Shown piece after piece: positions 17,324 through 27,173 of a stretch of 64,000 nt of DNA (the first letter of the stretch is position 1; each line of letters begins with the position of its first letter). The translations under genes were made by a program, and so were the position numbers. The stretch is from assembly GCA_902547175.1 (NCBI GenBank), contig CACCMS010000001.1:58345-122344 (forward strand), written 5' to 3'. The stretch is from Rhodospirillaceae bacterium (GTDB lineage: Bacteria > Pseudomonadota > Alphaproteobacteria > TMED109 > TMED131). Under the pieces are notes generated by a model. That model searched no databases. It was given only the letters and a program-made list of their open reading frames with translations, and had not been told where the DNA came from.

Positions 17324-18102
17324 TTATTGATAGCCATTGCCATTTAAACATGAAAGATTTTATTTCTGATTTATCTAATGTCATTAAAAACGCTAAAAAT
17401 AATGATATAAATGGTATGCTTACTATTTCAACAAAAATAGAAGAGTTTATAAATATAAGTAATATAGCAAAAAATAATAAAAATATCTGGTATTCTCTAG
17501 GCATACACCCTCATAATGTAGACAACAATTACAAAGATCTTCAAGTTGCTATTGATGAATTTAAGTCAGACAAAAAATTTATAGGGATAGGAGAAACAGG
17601 ACTTGATTATTTTTATGAGAATAGTAGTAAAAAATTACAAATTGAGTCATTTATTAATCATATAGAGTTATCTAGAAGTACTGATTTACCTATTATAATA
17701 CATACAAGAGACGCAGATAAAGATACTATTTCAATATTAAAAGATGAATATAAAAAAAAACCCTTTAAGGGGTTAATTCATTGTTTTACTGGAACAGAGG
17801 AATTAGCAAATGAGGTATTAAAATTGGGCTTTTTTATATCTATATCTGGGATTATAACATTTAAAAATGCTAAAGTATTAAGAGATATTGTTAAAAAAAT
17901 ACCATTAGAACGACTTTTAGTTGAAACAGATGCTCCTTACCTATCTCCTGAGCCTATGAGGGGAAAAAGAAATGAGCCTGCACATGTTATTCATACAGCA
18001 AATTATTTGGCAGATATGTTGAACATGGATCCTAAAGAACTATATGCATCTACTACTAAAAATTTCTTTAATTTATTCACCAAAGCAGAGTTAGTGAAAT
18101 GA
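17320..18102 (+). CDS. tatD: TatD family metal-dependent DNase
   Basis: This 260-residue TIM-barrel hydrolase begins with the metal-binding DSHCHLN and shows GIGETGLDYF, IIHTRDAD, HCFTG and the C-terminal VETDAPYLSPEP, all TatD signatures. Family members act as 3'-5' exonucleases or D-aminoacyl hydrolases. It overlaps metG by four bases and the following MBL gene by four bases, so the three are a tight operon. Confidence 0.94.
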   Translation: MIIDSHCHLNMKDFISDLSNVIKNAKNNDINGMLTISTKIEEFINISNIAKNNKNIWYSLGIHPHNVDNNYKDLQVAIDEFKSDKKFIGIGETGLDYFYENSSKKLQIESFINHIELSRSTDLPIIIHTRDADKDTISILKDEYKKKPFKGLIHCFTGTEELANEVLKLGFFISISGIITFKNAKVLRDIVKKIPLERLLVETDAPYLSPEPMRGKRNEPAHVIHTANYLADMLNMDPKELYASTTKNFFNLFTKAELVK

Positions 18103-18863
18103 AAATTACTATTTTAGGATCAGGGTCATCAGGAGGTGTACCTCTAATAGGAAATTATTGGGGTGAGTGTAATCCAAATAATCCTAAAAATACTAGAACA
18201 AGAGTGTCTGTATTAGTTACATTAGATAATAAAAATAATATCTTAATAGATACTTCACCTGACCTTAGAATGCAATCAATAAATAATAATATTAAAAAAA
18301 TAGATGCTGTTTTATGGACACATGCTCATGCAGACCATGCTAATGGAATAGATGATTTAAGGCAATTTTTATGGACAAGAAAAGATCAATTACCAGTTTA
18401 TGGATCCGAAGATACAATTAATGCTTTAAAAACAAGATTTGACTATGTTTTTAGTCAAGATAATAGTTACTTTAAACCACCTTTAAATGTAAATACTATT
18501 AATGAAGGAGAGTTTAGCGTATGTTCTTCCAAAGCTATTGCATTTAATCAACATCATGGAAAAGAGTTTACCTATGGTTATAAGTTAGAAAAATTTGCTT
18601 ATTCTACAGATGTTAAGTCATTTCCTAAATCATCAGAAAAATATTTATATGACTTAGACCTATGGGTCATTGACTGTGTAAGACATGAACCACATTATAG
18701 TCATTCTCACTTTGATCAGACAATCCAATGGATTAAAAAATTTAAGCCTAAAAAGGCAATATTAACACATTTAGGCGCTTGGTTAGATTATGATGAATTA
18801 AAAAAGCTATGTCCTAATAACGTAGAGCCAGGATATGATGGATTAACTATAAATTTAACATAA
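18099..18863 (+). CDS. MBL-fold metallohydrolase (PhnP-like)
   Basis: This 254-residue protein starts with the strand ITILGSGSSGGVP and carries the metal-binding motif THAHADHANGIDD near residue 75, plus DTSPDLRMQ, a YSTD segment and a C-terminal LTHLG. It resembles PhnP-type phosphodiesterases and is the usual partner of tatD in alphaproteobacteria. Its physiological substrate is unknown. There is no phosphonate operon in the window, so a role in phosphonate use is not implied. Confidence 0.88.
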   Translation: MKITILGSGSSGGVPLIGNYWGECNPNNPKNTRTRVSVLVTLDNKNNILIDTSPDLRMQSINNNIKKIDAVLWTHAHADHANGIDDLRQFLWTRKDQLPVYGSEDTINALKTRFDYVFSQDNSYFKPPLNVNTINEGEFSVCSSKAIAFNQHHGKEFTYGYKLEKFAYSTDVKSFPKSSEKYLYDLDLWVIDCVRHEPHYSHSHFDQTIQWIKKFKPKKAILTHLGAWLDYDELKKLCPNNVEPGYDGLTINLT

Positions 18864-18940
18864 TATATGTTATGCGAACTAATCATAGTACTCATTTAGC
18901 AGGATTTAGTAAATAAAATAGATATTTAGAGATTAATTGT

Positions 18941-18975
18941 ATATAAGAGGGTAAAAAAAGTTAGCCCTCTTATAT
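18941..18975. terminator. Perfect 11-base-pair stem-loop between convergent genes
   Basis: Arms ATATAAGAGGG (18941-18951) and CCCTCTTATAT (18965-18975) pair perfectly around a 13-base loop that contains the A/T run. It lies between the MBL gene end (18863) and the end of the convergent secreted-protein gene (18988). No U-tract follows the stem in either direction, so it may be an atypical terminator or a 3'-end stabiliser. Apart from this stem-loop, the rest of 18864-18987 shows nothing I can name. Confidence 0.55.
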
Positions 18976-18987
18976 ATATGTTGTAAG

Positions 18988-19446
18988 TTATGGTAATTTG
19001 TAAGAAAGAGATTGTTTACATGAGGATGCACCATTAGGAAAGTTTTTACATACCCATGGGCCATTTCCAGTTATTCCTGTATATTTACCAGTTCCTCCAG
19101 TTATAGTATTAGTTCCTTGTACTGTATCTCCTACGAAGCTTGTAAATATATGATCTCCATCTGAGTCTGACCAGGTACAGTAACCTTTATTTTCTCCTTT
19201 GCCGTCCTTTACTTCAAAGCTTACTACACATGCTCCTTCTCCGTTATGAAGAAAGCCCTCTCCTTTGTCATTAAAAGTAGCACCAAGTGCTTTGCCACTA
19301 CCAATCATATGATTATCGGATATTTGCACTACATCTGGTTTAAAAGACCACCCAGTATGGAAATCAAACTTTCCAGACTTTGCATAGGAACTTGCGCTAA
19401 TAAGGAAAAAAGATAATACTATTGATAATATATATTGAATTTTCAT
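18988..19446 (-). CDS. Secreted beta-barrel-like protein of unknown function
   Basis: This 152-residue protein has a clear signal peptide (residues 1-22, ending ASSYAK). Its mature part is rich in Gly, Thr and aromatic residues. The C-terminal GTNTITGGTGKYTGITGNG pattern recalls allene-oxide-cyclase/dirigent-like barrel proteins, a resemblance only. Cys pairs (GACV, GYCTW, WVCK, SSCK) suggest disulfides in the periplasm or outside. I chose the ATG at 19446 because it has a strong Shine-Dalgarno (AAGGAG, seven bases upstream) and starts the signal peptide; the frame stays open 31 codons further upstream. Confidence 0.8.
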   Translation of the reverse strand: MKIQYILSIVLSFFLISASSYAKSGKFDFHTGWSFKPDVVQISDNHMIGSGKALGATFNDKGEGFLHNGEGACVVSFEVKDGKGENKGYCTWSDSDGDHIFTSFVGDTVQGTNTITGGTGKYTGITGNGPWVCKNFPNGASSCKQSLSYKLP

Positions 19447-19458
19447 AATTACTCCTTT

Positions 19459-19499
19459 TTTAAAATAGAAATAGTCTAATGATAGATTTAAAATAGAAA
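19459..19499 (-). repeat. 13-base direct repeat in the leader of the secreted-protein gene
   Basis: TTTAAAATAGAAA occurs at 19459-19471 and again at 19487-19499, 28 bases apart, between a TATAAT -10 hexamer on the minus strand (19512-19507) and the ribosome-binding site. If that -10 is used, both copies are in or at the start of a roughly 55-base 5' UTR. They could be operators or RNA-binding sites. In the remaining part of this 241-base gap I see only a short AGTCTT/AAGACT inverted repeat near 19635. Confidence 0.4.
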
Positions 19500-19687
19500 A
19501 TTGTAAATTATATAAATTATTTTCATAATACTTATACAATAAATTAAATAAAATAATGTATTAAACTTTTATTCTAAGAATATTAGACGTTAATATGTAT
19601 ACTGAAAGATGTTTATATATTATATTTAAAAGTCTTAACACTCTAAAAAGACTAAACTTTAAAGTAGTGTATCAATTTGCATAAGTT

Positions 19688-20287
19688 ATGAAAACTAATA
19701 AAAAAGAAGAGATTTTGCAAAAACTCATATTATCATTTGTTAATAGTGATAAAAAAGACTTGTTAAGTAAGATAAATAAAAGAGATAAGATTGAAATAAT
19801 TAAATATTTAGAAAATGAATTATTTAATTTAGATGAGATAAAAGAGTTAATATTATCATTAAAATACGACAAGTCTGAAATTATAAATATTGTTTACGAG
19901 CTTATAAAACTATACACTAATGTAGATAGTAAAGTTTATAGGAAAACAAAAGATTTAACTAATTTTGCATCCAAAAATGGTTTCGAGTGGCCAAATAGGA
20001 AAGTCTGTTTTGAAAAGATTGAAGAGGAATTATTAGAACTTAAAATGGCTTTATTAAAAAATGACAAAAATAATATTAAAGAAGAAATAGGAGATATACT
20101 TTTTACATTAAACAGTTTTGCGCAATTAAGTATGCTGGACATGCTAGACTGTCTTGATCAAGCAAATAATAAATTTGAAAAAAGATTTAAAATATTAAAA
20201 AAATATGCTGACCTTGAAAATATAGATTTAAAATTTGTTTCTTCAGAAATAAAAGAAAAGCTATGGGAAAAAGCTAAAAAAAGTTAA
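19688..20287 (+). CDS. mazG: MazG-like pyrophosphohydrolase, C-terminal half only
   Basis: Residues about 95-175 of this 199-residue protein match the second (catalytic) MazG domain, which hydrolyses nucleoside triphosphates to monophosphate and pyrophosphate. The Mg-binding EEELLELK and EEIGDILFTL motifs are present, and FEKRFKI follows as in MazG. The first MazG domain is missing and is replaced by about 90 lysine-rich, helical residues with no match I recognise. Standard MazG is about 260 residues. It runs three bases into the end of the convergent dehydrogenase gene. Confidence 0.75.
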   Translation: MKTNKKEEILQKLILSFVNSDKKDLLSKINKRDKIEIIKYLENELFNLDEIKELILSLKYDKSEIINIVYELIKLYTNVDSKVYRKTKDLTNFASKNGFEWPNRKVCFEKIEEELLELKMALLKNDKNNIKEEIGDILFTLNSFAQLSMLDMLDCLDQANNKFEKRFKILKKYADLENIDLKFVSSEIKEKLWEKAKKS

Positions 20288-20290
20288 GAA

Positions 20291-21160
20291 TTATCTTAAT
20301 AGTTTTATTAAAGAAGATGTATCCCATCTTTTACCCCCAATGTCTAATATATTTGAGTAAAATTGATCTATAATGGCAGTAATCGGAAGTCTAGCCCCTA
20401 CTTCATCTGCCTGTTCTAAACAAATCTTTAGATCTTTTCTCATCCATTCGACAGCAAAACCGATATCAAATTCGTTTTTAGCCATAGTTTGATATCGGTT
20501 TTGCATTTGCCATGAAGATGCTGCTCCATCTTTAATTACACCTATTACCTTTTCCATATCTAAATTTACTTTTTGACCGAAATTTATAGCCTCAGATAAT
20601 CCTTGTAGTAAGCCAGCTATGCAAATCTGATTAACCATTTTAGCTAATTGACCAGAGCCAGAGTTTCCTATTAATGTTGAGTTTTTCGCATAACTTTTTA
20701 AGAGTGGTTCAATTTTTAAATAAGCTGCCTCATCACCTCCTACCATAATAGTTAATTGACCGTTTTCTGCTCCAGCTTGACCTCCAGAAACAGGAGCATC
20801 TATAAAACTTACATTTTTAGAAGCCTTACAATAATTGTATATTTCTTTAGTTATTTTAGCAGAAGCTGTGGTGTGATCTACAATAATTGAACCTTCAGTG
20901 ATTGATGACATAATGCCATTTTCCCCTCTTACTACCTCGTTTACATCATGATCATTGCCTACACACATAAAAACAACATTACAATCCTTCGCTGCTTCAG
21001 CAGGGGTTGTACTTAGAAAGCCATTAAATTTTGATATCCATTTCTCTGACTTTTCAATACTTCTATTATAAACTTTTATTTCCAAATTACTGTTTTTACT
21101 GGACAAATGACCAGCCATTGGAAATCCCATCACACCTAGACCAATAAAAGAAACCTTCAT
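20291..21160 (-). CDS. Beta-hydroxyacid dehydrogenase (HIBADH / tartronate semialdehyde reductase family)
   Basis: This 289-residue NAD(P)-dependent enzyme begins with the Rossmann motif GLGVMGFPMAG, has DHTTAS, the substrate-binding DAPVSGGQAGAENG and the catalytic Lys in GQLAKMVNQ. Homologues reduce tartronate semialdehyde, succinic semialdehyde or oxidise 3-hydroxyisobutyrate, and sequence alone does not separate these. Malate synthase G elsewhere in the window makes a glyoxylate or tartronate link possible but unproven. The Shine-Dalgarno AAGGAGAT is strong. It lies downstream of the groEL terminator. Confidence 0.9.
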   Translation of the reverse strand: MKVSFIGLGVMGFPMAGHLSSKNSNLEIKVYNRSIEKSEKWISKFNGFLSTTPAEAAKDCNVVFMCVGNDHDVNEVVRGENGIMSSITEGSIIVDHTTASAKITKEIYNYCKASKNVSFIDAPVSGGQAGAENGQLTIMVGGDEAAYLKIEPLLKSYAKNSTLIGNSGSGQLAKMVNQICIAGLLQGLSEAINFGQKVNLDMEKVIGVIKDGAASSWQMQNRYQTMAKNEFDIGFAVEWMRKDLKICLEQADEVGARLPITAIIDQFYSNILDIGGKRWDTSSLIKLLR

Positions 21161-21197
21161 ATTTTATCTCCTTAATACAATATATTTGAAGATAAAA

Positions 21198-21226
21198 AAA
21201 AAGCCATCAAAAAATGATGGCTTTTT
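21198..21226 (-). terminator. Strong rho-independent terminator after groEL
   Basis: A 12-base-pair stem (AAAAAGCCATCA, 21198-21209, with TGATGGCTTTTT, 21215-21226) has a five-base loop. On the minus strand it is followed by an unbroken T-run, giving a textbook terminator for groES-groEL 29 bases after the groEL stop. A T-run on the plus strand means it could work in both directions. Confidence 0.88.
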
Positions 21227-21254
21227 ATTTTCATAATACTTAGTAGATTGAGAA

Positions 21255-22952
<1,698 letters not shown>

Positions 22953-22961
22953 TCAATTAAA

Positions 22962-23252
22962 TTATTTACTTACAATACCCATAATGTCAGACTCTTTCAC
23001 TATCACGTAGTCTACATTATCTAAAGTAATTTCTGTACCAGACCATTTTCCGATGAGTACCTTATCACCTTTTTTTACATCTAAAGGTGTTACAGACCCA
23101 TCCTCTCCTTTTAAACCTGACCCTACTGCCACAACTTTTGCATGCATAGGCTTTTCTTTTGCAGTATCAGGTATAATGATCCCTCCTTTTGAGACATCTT
23201 CTTCATCTTCTCTTTTTACCATGACTCTGTCATGTAATGGACGAAAATTCAT
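22962..23252 (-). CDS. groS: Co-chaperonin GroES
   Basis: This 96-residue protein is the lid of the GroEL chamber. Its beginning ([12 protein letters not shown]), the mobile loop [13 protein letters not shown] and the C-terminal [15 protein letters not shown] are standard. An AAAGGA ribosome-binding site lies seven bases upstream of the ATG. The CIRCE operator is 31 bases upstream of the start, so heat-shock control by HrcA of the whole groESL operon is likely. Confidence 0.98.
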   Translation of the reverse strand: MNFRPLHDRVMVKREDEEDVSKGGIIIPDTAKEKPMHAKVVAVGSGLKGEDGSVTPLDVKKGDKVLIGKWSGTEITLDNVDYVIVKESDIMGIVSK

Positions 23253-23282
23253 ATATATATCCTTTCTATATATTTAGTTAAA

Positions 23283-23309
23283 TAAGCACTCTCATCAATG
23301 GAGTGCCAA
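23283..23309 (-). promoter_or_regulatory. CIRCE operator (HrcA-binding site) upstream of groES
   Basis: TAAGCACTC (23283-23291), a nine-base spacer and GAGTGCCAA (23301-23309) match the CIRCE consensus TTAGCACTC-N9-GAGTGCTAA with one mismatch per arm. Location just upstream of groES is as in other alphaproteobacteria. On the minus strand a TTGGCA within the right arm may double as a -35 element. HrcA itself is not encoded in the window. Confidence 0.92.
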
Positions 23310-23359
23310 CTACTTATATTTTGTAATTAATTTATTAAAATTCAAGAGATAAATTATAT

Positions 23360-23563
23360 TTATTTTATATATGCTATTGAATGCTTATAAATTAAGGATT
23401 TCTTGTTGTTTAAATCAACTAATAATGAAAAGTTGTCTATATTCAAAATTTTACATTTAATTAAAATTCCATTTATTAAATGTATTTCAACTACTTTTTT
23501 TGATTCCTTTATGTTTTCTAAAAAAACATTTTGAATTGGTAGTAACTTATCATGCTTATTCAT
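23360..23563 (-). CDS. hfq: RNA chaperone Hfq, minimal form
   Basis: This 67-residue protein is Hfq reduced to its Sm core. The N-terminal helix (IQNVFLENIKESKK), Sm1 strand (VEIHLINGILIKCKI), DNFSLLV and the Sm2 motif YKHSIAYI with the RNA-binding YKH are all readable. No C-terminal tail remains. It forms a hexamer pairing small RNAs with mRNAs. It overlaps the dat gene by eight bases and is last in the ntr-trk-dat-hfq run, an order known from other alphaproteobacteria. Confidence 0.9.
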   Translation of the reverse strand: MNKHDKLLPIQNVFLENIKESKKVVEIHLINGILIKCKILNIDNFSLLVDLNNKKSLIYKHSIAYIK

Positions 23564-24395
23564 AATTAATAATTTTTAATATCTCAGATTTAATATTTCT
23601 TAAAATTTGATTATTAGATACCCTCAACTTTTTACCATTAAGTTTATTTGCTTCTAATATAATAGCAGAACTGTTTGTTATGAAAACATTATCTGCCTCA
23701 AAAACATCTTTTTCTTTAAATTTTTGTTCACTTACTTTTACGTTTAATGTATTTGCTAACTCTATCAGTTTTTTTCTTGTAACTCCCGGCAAAATGTTAC
23801 TTGTTAATGGGGTTGTGATTAAGGTATTATTTTTTAATATCCAAATATTAGAAGTAGTAGCTTCAGTTATATATCCATAATCATCTAGCATCAAACACTC
23901 AAATGCATTTTTATTTAAAGCTTTTTGTTTTAATAATACATTAGGCAAAAGAGAAACAGTCTTAATATGACAATTATTCCATCTTATATCTTTATGAGAA
24001 ATTAAAGCTATTTTCTTTGCATTTATATTGTAGGTTTTTTTATGGGAACAAGAGATTATCAAAGAAGGAAATATGTTATTACTCCAATTATGATTTCTTT
24101 TTGCTATACCTCTTGAAATATGAATGTAAATTATTCCTTCTCTTAAATGATTTTTTTTAATTAATTCTTCACATTTTATTAATAAAGATTGGAAATTCAT
24201 GTTAAATTTTATATCAATAGCATTAAGCGAATTTTTTAATCTATCTATGTGGTCCTTCCAAAACAGCATTCTAAAATTATAAACTGTAACTACTTCATAT
24301 ACTGCATCAGAAAAGTGAAGAGACCTATCATTTATAGAAATATTAGCTTTATAACTAGGGATAAATTTACCATTTGTATAGGAAAAACATGTCAT
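23556..24395 (-). CDS. dat: Class IV aminotransferase, D-amino-acid transaminase type
   Basis: This 279-residue PLP enzyme belongs to the fold-type IV aminotransferases. The catalytic Lys is in IKTVSLLPNVLLKQKA (near residue 145), with a typical ITEATTSNIW segment and LPGVTRKKLIELA. Its length and motif set fit D-alanine transaminase, which supplies D-glutamate or D-alanine for peptidoglycan, better than branched-chain aminotransferase, although the latter cannot be excluded. It overlaps trkH by four bases and hfq by eight. Confidence 0.85.
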   Translation of the reverse strand: MTCFSYTNGKFIPSYKANISINDRSLHFSDAVYEVVTVYNFRMLFWKDHIDRLKNSLNAIDIKFNMNFQSLLIKCEELIKKNHLREGIIYIHISRGIAKRNHNWSNNIFPSLIISCSHKKTYNINAKKIALISHKDIRWNNCHIKTVSLLPNVLLKQKALNKNAFECLMLDDYGYITEATTSNIWILKNNTLITTPLTSNILPGVTRKKLIELANTLNVKVSEQKFKEKDVFEADNVFITNSSAIILEANKLNGKKLRVSNNQILRNIKSEILKIINYE

Positions 24396-25789
24396 ACTAA
24401 TTTACGCAATTTAAAAATTTTACTAAAAATAAGAACATATCCAATGAATTCATATTTACCACAAATCATTAAAGTATTTAATAGAAAATAATATTCAGCT
24501 TTGATTTTATCATTTATGTTGCCAACTATAAGTAAGACTTCTCCTGAATTTGATAAAGCAGCTATTGTATAAATTAAAGCTTCCTCTAGATTCATACCAC
24601 TTATATTTAAGACCATAATATTAAAAAAAGTAATAATTGAACTAAAAATAATTAGGGCATAAAAAGTATTTAATTCTATTTGAGAAGAGCCTTTTTTAAT
24701 AATACTTACTCCTTTTATATTATGTTGAAATAAAAATTTATTTAATTCTTCTTTAAAATTAATAAAAAATAATGAGATTTTATTTAATTTAACACCTCCA
24801 TTAGTAGTGCCTGAAAAACTGCCTATAAATGCAACAAATAAAAAAATAAATAAATATTTATTTAATGCTAACTCATACAGATTTTCATCAAACTCTGAAG
24901 GCAAAACACCAGTTGTTGTAATTAAAGAGACAATAAAACATAGTTTTTTAAAAAAATCCAAATTGATTCTTGAAAATACTGTTAATAACATAAAAATTAA
25001 AATAACAAAAAAAAGTATATTAAGTTTATATTTTGAAACCAACATATAAAAAACCTGAAAAGGTTTTTTGCTATTTAAAATAAACAAAAGTGGCAAAATA
25101 AGTAAGGAAACTAACATCATTAAAGTAACTATAATATAATTGGTGTCGTAATTTAAAAATACCGAGTTTATAACCTTTAAACCAGAACTAGAAATAATAG
25201 TTGAAGCCAACGAAAAACTAAAAATGAAATCATAATTTTCAGCAAAAAATATTAAAAAATAAGATAATAAAAAAAATAAATATAATAAGTAAAGTTTTAT
25301 AATATTACCTTTTGATAAAACTAAAAGTTTACCTCCTAAAAATATATTACTATAAATTAAAAACAACAGCAAAGTGTAAACAGCTCCAATGTTTTGTATA
25401 ATTGCAACCCATAAAGACAAAATTAATTTATTAGTATTTTTTTCAGTATTTATATTAAAACCTGCATTAGTAACCTGGCTAGTAGTATAAAAAATAATTT
25501 CATTAAAATTACTGTTTGATAATAATTCAAATAACGGTATTGAGCTTACCAATATTATTAAAAGCCAACCTGTAATACTAAAGTAAATAAATTGTAATCT
25601 ACTTAAAATGAGATTTTTTTTTAAAAAATTAATAAAGTAAATTATTAACAATATAAAAAGAAAAGTAACTAAAAATATTAAAGAGTTTTTTGAACCATTA
25701 AAATATGAAAGTGTAAATGCAAAAGAAGTAAATGTTCCAAATAAAATAAAAAAACTTTGGAAAGCAAAATAGGTTATATTATTAAACAT
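24392..25789 (-). CDS. trkH: Trk potassium uptake system membrane subunit TrkH
   Basis: This 465-residue, highly hydrophobic protein is the potassium-conducting TrkH/KtrB-type subunit. Repeated membrane-pore-membrane units are visible, with selectivity-filter-like segments QVTNAGFN, SSSGLKV, TTTGVLPSE and SNSGEVL. It forms a complex with the cytoplasmic TrkA encoded just upstream; the two genes overlap as TAATG. Its placement between trkA and dat in the ntr cluster suggests one potassium-uptake module attached to the signalling operon. Confidence 0.9.
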   Translation of the reverse strand: MFNNITYFAFQSFFILFGTFTSFAFTLSYFNGSKNSLIFLVTFLFILLIIYFINFLKKNLILSRLQFIYFSITGWLLIILVSSIPLFELLSNSNFNEIIFYTTSQVTNAGFNINTEKNTNKLILSLWVAIIQNIGAVYTLLLFLIYSNIFLGGKLLVLSKGNIIKLYLLYLFFLLSYFLIFFAENYDFIFSFSLASTIISSSGLKVINSVFLNYDTNYIIVTLMMLVSLLILPLLFILNSKKPFQVFYMLVSKYKLNILFFVILIFMLLTVFSRINLDFFKKLCFIVSLITTTGVLPSEFDENLYELALNKYLFIFLFVAFIGSFSGTTNGGVKLNKISLFFINFKEELNKFLFQHNIKGVSIIKKGSSQIELNTFYALIIFSSIITFFNIMVLNISGMNLEEALIYTIAALSNSGEVLLIVGNINDKIKAEYYFLLNTLMICGKYEFIGYVLIFSKIFKLRKLV

Positions 25790-27165
25790 TATATTAATTC
25801 TTTATCTTCAGATAAAAAGTCTTCTACTTTTTGAATTGCATCATGTAACAAACACATTATTACTTTATCTCCTAATTCTAGAGTAGTACTACCATCAACA
25901 GTAATAACTTTATTTTGTCTTACGACTGCTCCTATGTATGTATTTTTTGGCAATTTAGAATTTTTAATTTCTATTCCTAGTAATGAAGAACCTTCTTTAA
26001 TTTGAAACTCTATTATCTCTGCTGAACCATCTTTTATTTCATGAACATCTGAAACTATAGCTTTTCTAATATATTTTAACACTCTAGATACCGTAAGTTC
26101 CCTAGGTGATATTATGCCATCAATATCTAAGTTAGGAATAACTGGTTGATATTTATCCTCATTTAATAATGCATAACAATTTTTCGCTCCTAACTTTTTT
26201 GATAAAATTGATACTAAAGTATTTATTTCATCACTATTAGTAACAGAAAATACAATATCTGCATTTGCTATATCAGCCTCTATCATAATATCGCTTTCTA
26301 CAGCATCTCCCAATAAAACATTAGTTTTTTCAAGTTGTATTGCTGCTTTTTCTGCTTTATCTTTATTATTTTCAATTATAGTAACTTCTGCATCAGGTTC
26401 ATTTATTTCTAAAATTTTTGCAATATTTATAGAAATAATACCAGCTCCTATTATAATTATTTTTCTAGAATCAATGAGTTTTTTTCCAAAAACAGATAAT
26501 ATTCTTTTAGTATTATTACTATCTGCTATCATATAAATATCATCATTTTGCTGAAGTTGCTCCATTTTATCAGGTATAAAAATTCTTTCATCTCTAGTCA
26601 TTAAAACAATTTTTGTATTCAAGTCTGGAAAAAGCTCAGTTAGTTGACCTAATGGTGTATCCAGAACTGGACAACTTTCATCAAGTTTAAGTCCAATTAA
26701 CCTTACTTTATCTTCAGCAAAAGATATTAAATCATGTGCTCCTGATACTGCTACTAGTCTAGCTAACATATTTGCTACTTCAATTTCAGGTGAAATAATA
26801 TTATCTATTCTAAAGCCTTTACTAGAAAACAGGTCTAACCATTTTTCATTTAATAATTCTTTTTCTTTTATTCTTGCAATTGTATTAGGTACTTTAAATA
26901 AAATTTTAGCTATTTCACATGTAATAATGTTACTCTCATCATTTTCAGAAACAGCTATCAGCAAATCAGCATCATTTACAGCTGCTTCATCTAATATATA
27001 TGGGTTAAATGTTTTACCTGCTATAGATCTAACATCTATAGCATTAGTCATTTTGTGAAGTTTTTCTATATCTTCATCAATGACGGTTACTTGCATATTT
27101 TCAGATGATAAATATTTGGCTAAACTAAAACCTACTTCACCTGCACCGCAAATAATAATTTTCAT
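25789..27165 (-). CDS. trkA: Trk potassium uptake regulatory subunit TrkA
   Basis: This 458-residue cytoplasmic protein has two RCK units, each a Rossmann NAD-binding domain (IICGAGEVGFSLAKYL at residue 3 and IIIGAGIISINIAKIL near 232) followed by a TrkA-C domain. It gates TrkH in response to NAD(H)/ATP. It lies eight bases after ntrX, an order typical of alphaproteobacteria (ntrY-ntrX-trkA-hfq). Confidence 0.96.
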   Translation of the reverse strand: MKIIICGAGEVGFSLAKYLSSENMQVTVIDEDIEKLHKMTNAIDVRSIAGKTFNPYILDEAAVNDADLLIAVSENDESNIITCEIAKILFKVPNTIARIKEKELLNEKWLDLFSSKGFRIDNIISPEIEVANMLARLVAVSGAHDLISFAEDKVRLIGLKLDESCPVLDTPLGQLTELFPDLNTKIVLMTRDERIFIPDKMEQLQQNDDIYMIADSNNTKRILSVFGKKLIDSRKIIIIGAGIISINIAKILEINEPDAEVTIIENNKDKAEKAAIQLEKTNVLLGDAVESDIMIEADIANADIVFSVTNSDEINTLVSILSKKLGAKNCYALLNEDKYQPVIPNLDIDGIISPRELTVSRVLKYIRKAIVSDVHEIKDGSAEIIEFQIKEGSSLLGIEIKNSKLPKNTYIGAVVRQNKVITVDGSTTLELGDKVIMCLLHDAIQKVEDFLSEDKELI

Positions 27166-27173
27166 ATATGTCC

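Noticed and set aside
18941..18975. Stem-loop as a standard rho-independent terminator
   Set aside because: The stem is perfect, but no U-tract follows on either strand, so I list it only as an atypical terminator candidate.
19447..19539. 31-residue N-terminal extension of the secreted protein
   Set aside because: The downstream ATG at 19446 has a strong Shine-Dalgarno and starts a signal peptide; the extension covers the promoter and repeat region.
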